A stretch of DNA of 18,358 bases, taken from Bacteroidales bacterium (lineage in GTDB: Bacteria > Bacteroidota > Bacteroidia > Bacteroidales > Muribaculaceae). The stretch covers positions 1 through 18,358 of the forward strand of contig SFGS01000048.1 in assembly GCA_004557565.1 (NCBI GenBank), written 5' to 3'. This document shows, one piece after another, positions 7,281 through 12,844 of this stretch. How positions within the stretch are numbered: the first letter of the stretch is position 1; every line of letters begins with the position of its first letter. The notes beneath the pieces are model-generated. The model made no database searches and was not told the DNA's origin. It worked only from the letters and a program-made list of their open reading frames with translations. A program made the translations under genes and the position numbers.

Positions 7281-7322
7281 AGATTGCTTTGGCGAGTGAT
7301 TTATCGCTCACCAAAGCAATCT
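7281..7322. repeat. Long near-perfect hairpin at the end of the rbfA operon
   Basis: Two 19-nt arms (7281-7299 and 7304-7322) with a 4-nt loop (TTTA) are complementary at 17 of 19 positions; one of the two differences can pair as G-U on either strand. It begins 22 nt past the stop codon of the 342-aa protein. No T run follows on either strand, so if it ends transcription it is not a textbook intrinsic terminator. It may instead protect the mRNA 3' end or stop convergent transcripts. Confidence 0.65.
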
Positions 7323-7457
7323 TGTGAGGGATTTGTGTGTGGGTGTGGGGGAATTAGTGGAGGATAAATGATTTCCTCATATAAAGTATCAGTTTTAAAA
7401 GCCTAATCAGTTAATTATCCGAATATTACCGCCACAAATGCGTAGCGGTCATCTCTG

Positions 7458-7465
7458 CAAATATA
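7458..7465 (-). promoter_or_regulatory. Possible orphan -7 element
   Basis: TATATTTG on the minus strand fits TAnnTTTG, but no minus-strand gene lies downstream before the convergent rbfA operon ends at 7259. The hairpin at 7281-7322 would be about 130 nt downstream. No TTTG is seen at the -33 position. It is either chance or the promoter of a small RNA. Confidence 0.25.
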
Positions 7466-7563
7466 GTAAACTTTTCTTAATTCCGCAGTATATTCCCCAA
7501 AAAATCGAAAAAACACCCCATTTCACCGATTTTTAGGCAATGTGTGAGTAGGAACAGCAGGGG

Positions 7564-8367
7564 TTAGTCGTCTTCGCCTACGAGGGCACGGAGTTCACGG
7601 AGTTCACTGTATGCCATTTTTAGGATGGCGTTGTCGATACTGATATATTCTTCCACGGGGCGACCTTCGTCTTGCAGCGAGTGGGCGAAAAGCCAGTCGT
7701 AGGTGTCTTTCAGATAGAAGGCGCGTGCGAGTGCGCCGTGCGATGCACCGGGTAGCCAGTCGAAACGCAGACGCGAGGTGAGTTGCTTCTCCTGAAGCCC
7801 TGCCACCACCTTTTTCGACTCGTTCACGCCCACAGCGCGGTCGGCAGTGCCGTGAATAATCCAAAATGGGAGTTCGCCCAGCCCGGTCTGGTCCTTCAGG
7901 TAGCAACCGCCACACAGTGCCATTGCCGCCGCAATCTTGTTGGGGTAGGTGCCGGCAAAGTCCATCGTGCCGTAGCCACCGAGGCTCATTCCCAGCACAT
8001 ATATGCGGTTGGCGTCCACCTTGTAGTTCGCCTCCATCCATTCAATGATGTCCATCAGTTTCGATGGCTTCCACGCCTCGCCCGGATTCTGCGGCGCAAT
8101 CACAAACGCCGGCATATTCATACCCTTTTTAATGGCGTCGAGCGTGCCGTAGCGAAGCACTTGGTTAAGATTGCGACCGCACAGCGAGCGACCATGCAGA
8201 AACACCACAATCGGTTGCGCCTTGGTACCGTCGTAGCCGTCGGGCGTGTAAATCCAGAAAGGATAACCGTTTTCGGCAATGCGTTCGTGGGTTTTCATCG
8301 TGCCCTCTGCCATGCCGCCGAAAGCAATGGCAAAAATTGATAATATGGTGAGAATTAATCGTTTCAT
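7564..8367 (-). CDS. Secreted alpha/beta-hydrolase (esterase/depolymerase-like)
   Basis: A 267-aa protein starting at the ATG at 8367, which gives a clean signal peptide (MKRLILTILSIFAIAFGGMA, cleavage near residue 20). Longer versions run into the xerD coding region and are rejected. The alpha/beta-hydrolase elements are in order: the HG oxyanion motif (H58-G59 in VVFLHGRS), nucleophile S128 in GMSLGGYG, acid D176 in IHGTADRAV, and H210 in GASHGA. This fits the LpqC/PHB-depolymerase-like esterases or feruloyl-esterase-like enzymes acting on ester-linked carbohydrate decorations or short acyl esters. The substrate cannot be read from sequence. The protein is predicted periplasmic or secreted. 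It lies 56 nt downstream of xerD on the same strand but has its own -7 element (8395-8402). The C-terminal 30 residues form a helical extension after the catalytic domain. Confidence 0.87.
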   Translation of the reverse strand: MKRLILTILSIFAIAFGGMAEGTMKTHERIAENGYPFWIYTPDGYDGTKAQPIVVFLHGRSLCGRNLNQVLRYGTLDAIKKGMNMPAFVIAPQNPGEAWKPSKLMDIIEWMEANYKVDANRIYVLGMSLGGYGTMDFAGTYPNKIAAAMALCGGCYLKDQTGLGELPFWIIHGTADRAVGVNESKKVVAGLQEKQLTSRLRFDWLPGASHGALARAFYLKDTYDWLFAHSLQDEGRPVEEYISIDNAILKMAYSELRELRALVGEDD

Positions 8368-8394
8368 AAAGCAGTTACGTTTTCGTTCCGACGG

Positions 8395-8402
8395 CAAAGT
8401 TA
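8395..8402 (-). promoter_or_regulatory. Putative -7 element for the esterase gene
   Basis: TAACTTTG on the minus strand, 27 nt before the esterase ATG and just past the xerD stop. A -33 TTTG is not evident. It suggests the esterase can be transcribed independently of xerD. Confidence 0.5.
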
Positions 8403-8423
8403 GCAAAAATTCAGATACGGTGT

Positions 8424-9341
8424 TCACTTTTTCCTGTTGTTTCGGGGGTGGTGCATCAGAATCTCCTCTCGCAGACGAGTGCGGTCGATGTGCACATATA
8501 TCTCGGTGGTGGTGATGCTTTCGTGACCGAGCATTTGCTGAATGGCACGCAAATTGGCACCGCCCTCCAGCAGATGGGTGGCAAACGAATGGCGCAACGT
8601 GTGGGGGCTCACCGTTTTGCGAATGCCTGCCAACTGGCACAGTTCTTTGATGATGTAGAACACCATCACCCGCGACAGCGCACCGCCACGACGGTTTAGA
8701 AACAGAATATCATCGCACCCACGCTTCGCCACCTGATTGGCGCGCGTTTGCTCCATATAGAGGCGGATTTGCTCCAATGCCTCCTGCGAAATCGGCACCA
8801 GTCGCTGCTTATTGCCCTTGCCTTCCACCACCACATATTCCTCGTCGGCATACAGGTGCGAGATGCGTAGATTCACCAACTCCGATACACGCAAGCCACA
8901 GCCGTAGAGCGTCTCCACGATGGCACGGTTGCGCTGCCCCTCAGCCTTGCTCATGTCGATGCACGCAATCATCGCGTCGATTTCCTCCACCGTCAGCACC
9001 TCAGGCAGCCGCCGTCCAATCTTTGGCGACTCAATCATTCGGGCGGGGTTGTCGTCGATATAGTCCTCCATTTTCAGGAATTTGTAAAAACTCTTGACAC
9101 CCGAAATGATGCGCGCTTGCGAACGCGGACCGATGCCCACATCGCGGAGCGTGCAGAGGAAATTGTCGAGCACGCTGCGCGTTACATCTTCCACCGCCAC
9201 GCCCTCGGTTTGCAGGTACGCCACAAGTTTCGCCACATCGTCGGCATAAGCCATGGCAGTGTTGTGCGCAAGCCCCTTCTCCACCGTGAGATACACGCCG
9301 AAGTGCCGAACCGTAGCCGATATGTCGCTAATTTTCCGCAT
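8424..9341 (-). CDS. xerD: Site-specific tyrosine recombinase XerD
   Basis: Read from ATG 9341 the protein has 305 aa. It has an N-terminal SAM-like core-binding domain (about 5-90) and a C-terminal catalytic domain. Catalytic residues are R151 (GCGLRVSEL), K175 (EGKGNKQR), H247 and R250 (HTLRHSFATHLLEGG), H273 (MLGHES) and Y282 (IYVH). Each is exactly three higher than in E. coli XerD (148, 172, 244, 247, 270, 279), so internal spacing is identical, which argues for the housekeeping recombinase that resolves chromosome dimers at dif with XerC and FtsK. An ORF extending to 9470 lacks conserved residues. A -7 element lies only 8 nt before this ATG. The esterase gene follows 56 nt downstream. 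XerC is the alternative, but the spacing favours XerD. Confidence 0.93.
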   Translation of the reverse strand: MRKISDISATVRHFGVYLTVEKGLAHNTAMAYADDVAKLVAYLQTEGVAVEDVTRSVLDNFLCTLRDVGIGPRSQARIISGVKSFYKFLKMEDYIDDNPARMIESPKIGRRLPEVLTVEEIDAMIACIDMSKAEGQRNRAIVETLYGCGLRVSELVNLRISHLYADEEYVVVEGKGNKQRLVPISQEALEQIRLYMEQTRANQVAKRGCDDILFLNRRGGALSRVMVFYIIKELCQLAGIRKTVSPHTLRHSFATHLLEGGANLRAIQQMLGHESITTTEIYVHIDRTRLREEILMHHPRNNRKK

Positions 9342-9349
9342 CACCACCA

Positions 9350-9357
9350 CAAAGTTA
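9350..9357 (-). promoter_or_regulatory. Putative -7 element very close to the xerD start
   Basis: TAACTTTG on the minus strand ends 8 nt before the ATG at 9341. TTTG occurs 17 and 22 nt upstream (9375-9378 and 9380-9383), near but not at the consensus spacing. A transcript starting here would have almost no leader. Confidence 0.5.
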
Positions 9358-9491
9358 CAAAAATCCCCCATTCCCAAAACAAAAAAATGTACCCGAAGTC
9401 TCCACAAGATTCCCCACCCAAAAAAGAAGGGTGTGAGTTCCAAGGGAAGCAAGGCTGCATGGAGCCTCAATGAGATTTAACACTATCAAAA

Positions 9492-9514
9492 GAAATCTGT
9501 GGTATCTGTGTGAG
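9492..9514 (-). repeat. Dispersed 23-bp repeat, copy 1 (inverted)
   Basis: On the minus strand this reads CTCACACAGAT followed by a variant of CCCACAGATCTC. It matches 18150-18172 at 21 of 23 positions in opposite orientation, 8.6 kb away. A related TTTGTGTGAG stretch follows at about 9533-9542. It lies in the non-coding stretch between xerD and the dockerin gene. Confidence 0.6.
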
Positions 9515-9554
9515 GAAAAAAACAACGTGGGATTTGTGTGAGGCAAAGGGGCAC

Positions 9555-9588
9555 AAAAAAATGGGGCGCAGGTGGATGCGTCCCATTT
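9555..9588 (-). terminator. Intrinsic terminator of the dockerin-protein gene
   Basis: On the minus strand a 12-position stem with one mismatch (9577-9588 with 9559-9570, 6-nt loop) ends in a run of T (9555-9561, partly inside the stem). It lies 36 nt past the stop codon at 9625. This is a standard Rho-independent terminator. Confidence 0.82.
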
Positions 9589-9624
9589 ATTGTGTTATGG
9601 TGTCTCCCTTTGGGGGAGAGGGGA

Positions 9625-12204
9625 TTATTTCAAAATCATGTTGATGAGGGCGGTTACGTCGCTCACGTTGATTTCACCGTCGGCGTTGATATCGCACACT
9701 TCGTTGCTGTAGTCAGAAGTGCCGAGAATCTTGTTGATGAGGGCAGTCACGTCGCTCACGTTGATTTCACCGTCGGCGTTGATGTCGCCCAATGTGCCAG
9801 CTGCTTCGTCTTTCACTTCTACAGGGATAAATTGGAGTTGAGTTTTGTACTTAGCCACGAAACCAGTGATGCGGAACTTCTTGCCTGCGAGGTTTTCAGG
9901 AATCTTCACATCGTTGGCAAACTTGTTGAACACTTGGAGGTCAACGGTGCCGTCGTTACCAGTGTAGGTGCCAGCAGTTTCGGTAGCGGTGAGTGCCACG
10001 CCAGGAACTGTGATATATTGATGCATCATGTCGAGAGAAACGTCTTCGAGAGCCATTTCTTGAGCTTCCACAGGAGCACCTTCGCCACTCTTCACTGCGC
10101 TTTCGTCAACAGGGATAATTTCCTTGTAGCCGTCGTAAGTCACCCAGTGAGCCACGAGGTTCTTGATCTTGTCGCCGTTCACAAACTTGTTGGTGAGGTA
10201 GCCGTAAACCAAGCCGTAGGTGTTGGCGTCCTTCACCCACATGTAGCTGCCATTTTGGTAGATAACTGAGAGTTCGGCAGAAATCATACCCTTCACGCCT
10301 GTTGAGAGGCCGTAGAGAGCGTTGATGTCGGCAACTGGGTCAACTGGCAGTGCAGTGCCGTCTTCGAAGGTCACGTTCACTGGAAGAAGTTGGTAATCCA
10401 CCTTCTTGGTTGTGCCGTTGTAGTGTGAACCCACGATTGCATATACGTTGTATTTCTTGGTGAGGTCCTTTGGCAATTGAGCGGCCATGTTGTTGAAGTA
10501 AGGCACGGTGTTGCCGGCTGCGTCGGTGATGGTGAGGGCGGAAGTGTTGATGGTAGCGCCCTTCACGAGCACGTAGTGGCCGAAGTTGGCGTGCGAGATG
10601 TTGTCGGCGGTGAGTGCCAATTCTTCTGGAGTCACAGCTTCCTTGCCTGAAGGAGCCTTGAAGCCCTTAGGATTCTTCAATTCTGGTTCGCCATTGTAGG
10701 TCACCTTGGTACCGCTGAAGCCAGCAGGAATCACGTCGCCTTGTTCGTAAGACTTGCCCACGCTGCCGTAAACGAGCATGTAGCCAGTGTTGTCTTTCAC
10801 CCAAAGGTTAGCGCCGCCTTGTGCGAGCACGGTCACTGGATTGCGGAATGTGGCTTCAGCGTCGTTAGCGAGGTTTTGGTATTCAGCGATAGTCACACCT
10901 TCCACGGTGCTGGTGTCGCCAGCTTGCTTAATGACGGTTGGGAGCATCACATAAGAAATGTCGCCTGTAGTCTTGTCGGCCCATGCGCCTACGATGCCGT
11001 AAACGTCAACGTTCACTGAGTCGTTCTTTGCAGAGAAACCACCCATGCCGCTTTGGCAACCAGCTGTACCGCTGTTGTCGGTGATGGTCTTGTTGAGGAA
11101 CGAGGTGGTTGCGCCTTTGATAACCACGAAGTGACCAAACATATCCTTAGCGATGTCGCTCACTTGGATAGGTTCGGCAGCAACAGGGTTGTTTGCGCCC
11201 TTGTGGAAGTTGCTGTAAGTGTTCACCACCAATTCAGCTTCACCCTTGTAGGTGGTCTTCTTGCCGTTGAAACCAGCGAGAATTTCGTCGCCGTTCTTCA
11301 ACGTAACGCCGGTGCTGCCGTAGAAGAGGGTGTAACCGGTGAGGTCTTTAACGTAGATGTTGTTGCCGTTTTGTGCGAGCACGGTCACTGGGCTGGCAAA
11401 CTTCACTTGAGTTTCATCAGCCACAGTCTTATAGGCTGCGATGTTGTTCACTTCCACAGCAGTGCCCAGCACATATTCAGCAGTAGCGATTTCGCTCATC
11501 TTGCCGTTGAGGGCTGCGATAGCCTTCACTGTGGTGTTGCCCTTGATTGCGATAGGAACAACGTACTTCTCAGAAGCAGTGGTTGGGTCGGTGCCATCGA
11601 GGGTGTAGTAGATAGCAGCACCTGTGGTGCCAGTCTTGAGTTCAAGGTTGAAAGGACTGTAGTAAGTGCCGGCCTCATGGCTGAATGTTGGCTTGCTTAC
11701 CACCACTTCACCAGCTGCGCCAGTAGTGATTGTGGCTTTTTTGAAGCGCCATTGACCGCTTTGGGTAGCATTGCAGTAAACGGTGAACTTCACTGTTGAG
11801 GCATTACCGGTCCAAGTAAGTACGCGAGTTTTTGAGTCATACTCAATAGTGCCTTCAGAAGCCTTCACGTCCACGACTTTGTCTGTAGCATTTGAGCCGC
11901 CTTCAAACACCATCTTGGTCATTGCAGCGGTGGATGTCACGGTCATAGTGTTGCCGTCGAGTGGAGAAGCTTTCAGACCGCCGTACAAGCGCATTTCCTT
12001 AACACTCGTGTTAACGAAATAGGAAGGTTCTGTGGCTGAATTGCCTTTTTCAAACGAGAACGAGAAAGACCCTGAAGTGACAGGGGTAGCAGGCTGTACC
12101 TTGGCGTCGCCGTACAGGCTTGCGAAATCGATGGTGGTTTCTTCAGCAAAAGCTGCGCCAATGGCGAACACACACATCGCGATTAAAGTAAAAATTCTGT
12201 TCAT
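9625..12204 (-). CDS. Secreted multidomain protein: chitobiase-C-like domain, three OB-like units, dockerin
   Basis: An 859-aa exported protein with a signal peptide at 1-20 (MNRIFTLIAMCVFAIGAAFA). A beta-sandwich-like region (about 21-165) is followed by a CHB_HEX_C-type domain (about 168-245; PTFSHEAGTYYSPFNLEL..., IYYTLDGTDPT...). Then come three tandem units of about 170 residues (about 250-800). Each has a first half with VTVLAQxGxNxxVKDxTGYxLxYG then a GDxIxxGFxGxxxTYxGExEL segment, and a second half with FGHYVxVKGA and a VYAIVG-like strand. These look like OB-fold modules. Residues 806-859 are a type I dockerin: two near-identical DINADGEINVSDVTALIN calcium loops. No catalytic domain is visible, so binding or scaffold function is likely. 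It is apparently transcribed alone; promoter 12274-12304, terminator 9555-9588. Confidence 0.85.
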   Translation of the reverse strand: MNRIFTLIAMCVFAIGAAFAEETTIDFASLYGDAKVQPATPVTSGSFSFSFEKGNSATEPSYFVNTSVKEMRLYGGLKASPLDGNTMTVTSTAAMTKMVFEGGSNATDKVVDVKASEGTIEYDSKTRVLTWTGNASTVKFTVYCNATQSGQWRFKKATITTGAAGEVVVSKPTFSHEAGTYYSPFNLELKTGTTGAAIYYTLDGTDPTTASEKYVVPIAIKGNTTVKAIAALNGKMSEIATAEYVLGTAVEVNNIAAYKTVADETQVKFASPVTVLAQNGNNIYVKDLTGYTLFYGSTGVTLKNGDEILAGFNGKKTTYKGEAELVVNTYSNFHKGANNPVAAEPIQVSDIAKDMFGHFVVIKGATTSFLNKTITDNSGTAGCQSGMGGFSAKNDSVNVDVYGIVGAWADKTTGDISYVMLPTVIKQAGDTSTVEGVTIAEYQNLANDAEATFRNPVTVLAQGGANLWVKDNTGYMLVYGSVGKSYEQGDVIPAGFSGTKVTYNGEPELKNPKGFKAPSGKEAVTPEELALTADNISHANFGHYVLVKGATINTSALTITDAAGNTVPYFNNMAAQLPKDLTKKYNVYAIVGSHYNGTTKKVDYQLLPVNVTFEDGTALPVDPVADINALYGLSTGVKGMISAELSVIYQNGSYMWVKDANTYGLVYGYLTNKFVNGDKIKNLVAHWVTYDGYKEIIPVDESAVKSGEGAPVEAQEMALEDVSLDMMHQYITVPGVALTATETAGTYTGNDGTVDLQVFNKFANDVKIPENLAGKKFRITGFVAKYKTQLQFIPVEVKDEAAGTLGDINADGEINVSDVTALINKILGTSDYSNEVCDINADGEINVSDVTALINMILK
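9639..9788. repeat. Near-identical 57-bp direct repeats encoding the two dockerin loops
   Basis: 9639-9695 and 9732-9788 match at 54 of 57 bases with a period of 93 bp (31 codons). They encode the duplicated calcium-binding DxNxDGxxNxxD loops of the dockerin. Near-identity at the DNA level, including third positions, points to recent duplication or gene conversion. Confidence 0.85.
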
Positions 12205-12273
12205 TACGATTATTAATTAATTGTTTTAGGTTAGTTGGCATATTATATATGCGCACAGCATATCAATAAAACG

Positions 12274-12304
12274 CAAATTTACACATTACTTTCCTATTTT
12301 CATA
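12274..12304 (-). promoter_or_regulatory. Putative promoter of the dockerin-protein gene
   Basis: On the minus strand TAAATTTG (12274-12281) matches TAnnTTTG. TATG (12301-12304), one base off TTTG, lies 19 nt upstream. The predicted leader is about 65 nt, AT-rich. Confidence 0.6.
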
Positions 12305-12513
12305 TATTTTCACCTTTTTTAATGTATAACGCACCTGATTTTTATGCACAGTAAGCAGGGCAAAAAAGCGACCATTCCACACCATCTCCACAAACTTCAA
12401 CACACCTCACTACAGACCCACAAAAAAACCAAAAATCACGCAATTCACAAATCGCTGAAGATTAAGTGTTTACTGAATTATGTGTAAAAAAGTTTAATTT
12501 TTTCGCTAAAATA

Positions 12514-12545
12514 TTTGGTGGATATAAGAAAAAGCTCTAACTTTG
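12514..12545 (+). promoter_or_regulatory. Promoter of tRNA-Phe
   Basis: TTTG (12514-12517), 20 nt, then TAACTTTG (12538-12545): a full match to the Bacteroidetes consensus. The transcript would start about 16 nt before the tRNA. Confidence 0.82.
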
Positions 12546-12566
12546 CACACGCAATTCAGCAACAAT

Positions 12567-12639
12567 GGTGCCATAGCTCAGTTGGTAGAGCAAAGGACTG
12601 AAAATCCTTGTGTCCCCGGTTCGATTCCTGGTGGTACCA
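12567..12639 (+). tRNA. tRNA-Phe (anticodon GAA)
   Basis: A complete cloverleaf of 73 nt: acceptor GGTGCCA/TGGTACC with one G-U pair, D stem GCTC/GAGC, anticodon stem AAGGA/TCCTT with loop CTGAAAA (anticodon GAA at 12600-12602), variable GTGTC, T stem CCCGG/CCTGG with one G-U pair and loop TTCGATT, discriminator A at 12639. The 3' CCA is not encoded (the next bases are CAG), so it must be added after transcription. It has its own promoter and terminator. Confidence 0.97.
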
Positions 12640-12644
12640 CAGAA

Positions 12645-12683
12645 AACCCTTGAACGCAACCCGTTCAAGGGTTCTTCTTTTTT
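12645..12683 (+). terminator. Intrinsic terminator of tRNA-Phe
   Basis: A perfect 12-bp stem (12645-12656 with 12662-12673, 5-nt loop) followed by a T-rich tail to 12683, starting 5 nt after the tRNA. Confidence 0.93.
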
Positions 12684-12695
12684 AACCCCTTACCA

Positions 12696-12749
12696 AAAAG
12701 CTCGGTGGAAAATTAGTGGGGTATAGATAATGAAATGGAATCCACCGAG
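12696..12749 (-). terminator. Possible terminator of the receptor/lipoprotein operon
   Basis: CTCGGTGGA (12701-12709) and TCCACCGAG (12741-12749) pair perfectly over a 31-nt loop. On the minus strand the stem is followed by C then five T (12695-12699). The loop is longer than usual for an intrinsic terminator, so this is tentative. It lies about 95 nt past the stop of the lipoprotein gene. Confidence 0.5.
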
Positions 12750-12756
12750 GGGATAT

Positions 12757-12805
12757 ATAAGTTGAAAGTCCTGTGGCTGTTGATGCCACAGGACTTTCTG
12801 CTTAT
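12757..12805. repeat. Long hairpin downstream of the lipoprotein gene
   Basis: A perfect 14-bp stem (12764-12777 with 12785-12798, 7-nt loop), extended past a 2x2 internal loop by five further pairs (12757-12761 with 12801-12805). No T run follows on either strand. It probably stabilises or delimits the convergent transcripts. Confidence 0.7.
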
Positions 12806-12812
12806 TTGGGAG

Positions 12813-12830
12813 AGTGCTTGGGGAAGCACT
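12813..12830. repeat. Small perfect hairpin just after the lipoprotein stop
   Basis: AGTGCTT (12813-12819) and AAGCACT (12824-12830) pair around GGGG, 14 nt beyond the stop codon of the lipoprotein gene on the minus strand. Confidence 0.5.
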
Positions 12831-12844
12831 TTAGGGGTGATGGG

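Larger units (their letters stand above)
7260..7563. other. Intergenic region between convergent transcripts
   Basis: About 300 nt between the ends of the rbfA operon (+) and the esterase gene (-). It holds the long hairpin at 7281-7322, a TATATTTG element on the minus strand (7458-7465), and otherwise AT-rich DNA without an ORF of note. No plain T-tailed terminator was found for either flanking gene. Confidence 0.6.
12205..12566. other. Divergent intergenic region, dockerin gene / tRNA-Phe
   Basis: About 360 nt containing the promoter of the dockerin gene (-) and that of tRNA-Phe (+). The middle part (about 12305-12500) is AT-rich with C-rich tracts and shows no ORF, hairpin or repeat that I could support. 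Confidence 0.6.

Noticed and set aside
7281..7322. Classical Rho-independent terminator
   Set aside because: The stem is strong but no T run follows on either strand, so it is listed as a hairpin only.
8368..8640. N-terminal extension of the esterase to 8640
   Set aside because: It overlaps xerD codons and reads as His/Arg/Pro-rich non-protein. ATG 8367 gives a proper signal peptide.
9342..9470. N-terminal extension of XerD to 9470
   Set aside because: The extra 43 residues have no XerD similarity and cross the promoter-like element; ATG 9341 gives family-typical length.
11053..11799. 248-aa plus-strand ORF inside the dockerin gene
   Set aside because: Antisense shadow of a multidomain protein with signal peptide and dockerin.
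8424..12639. XerD gene plus tRNA-Phe as signs of an integrated element
   Set aside because: Catalytic spacing equals housekeeping XerD. There is no excisionase, phage or conjugation gene, and I saw no direct repeat of the tRNA 3' end elsewhere in the window.
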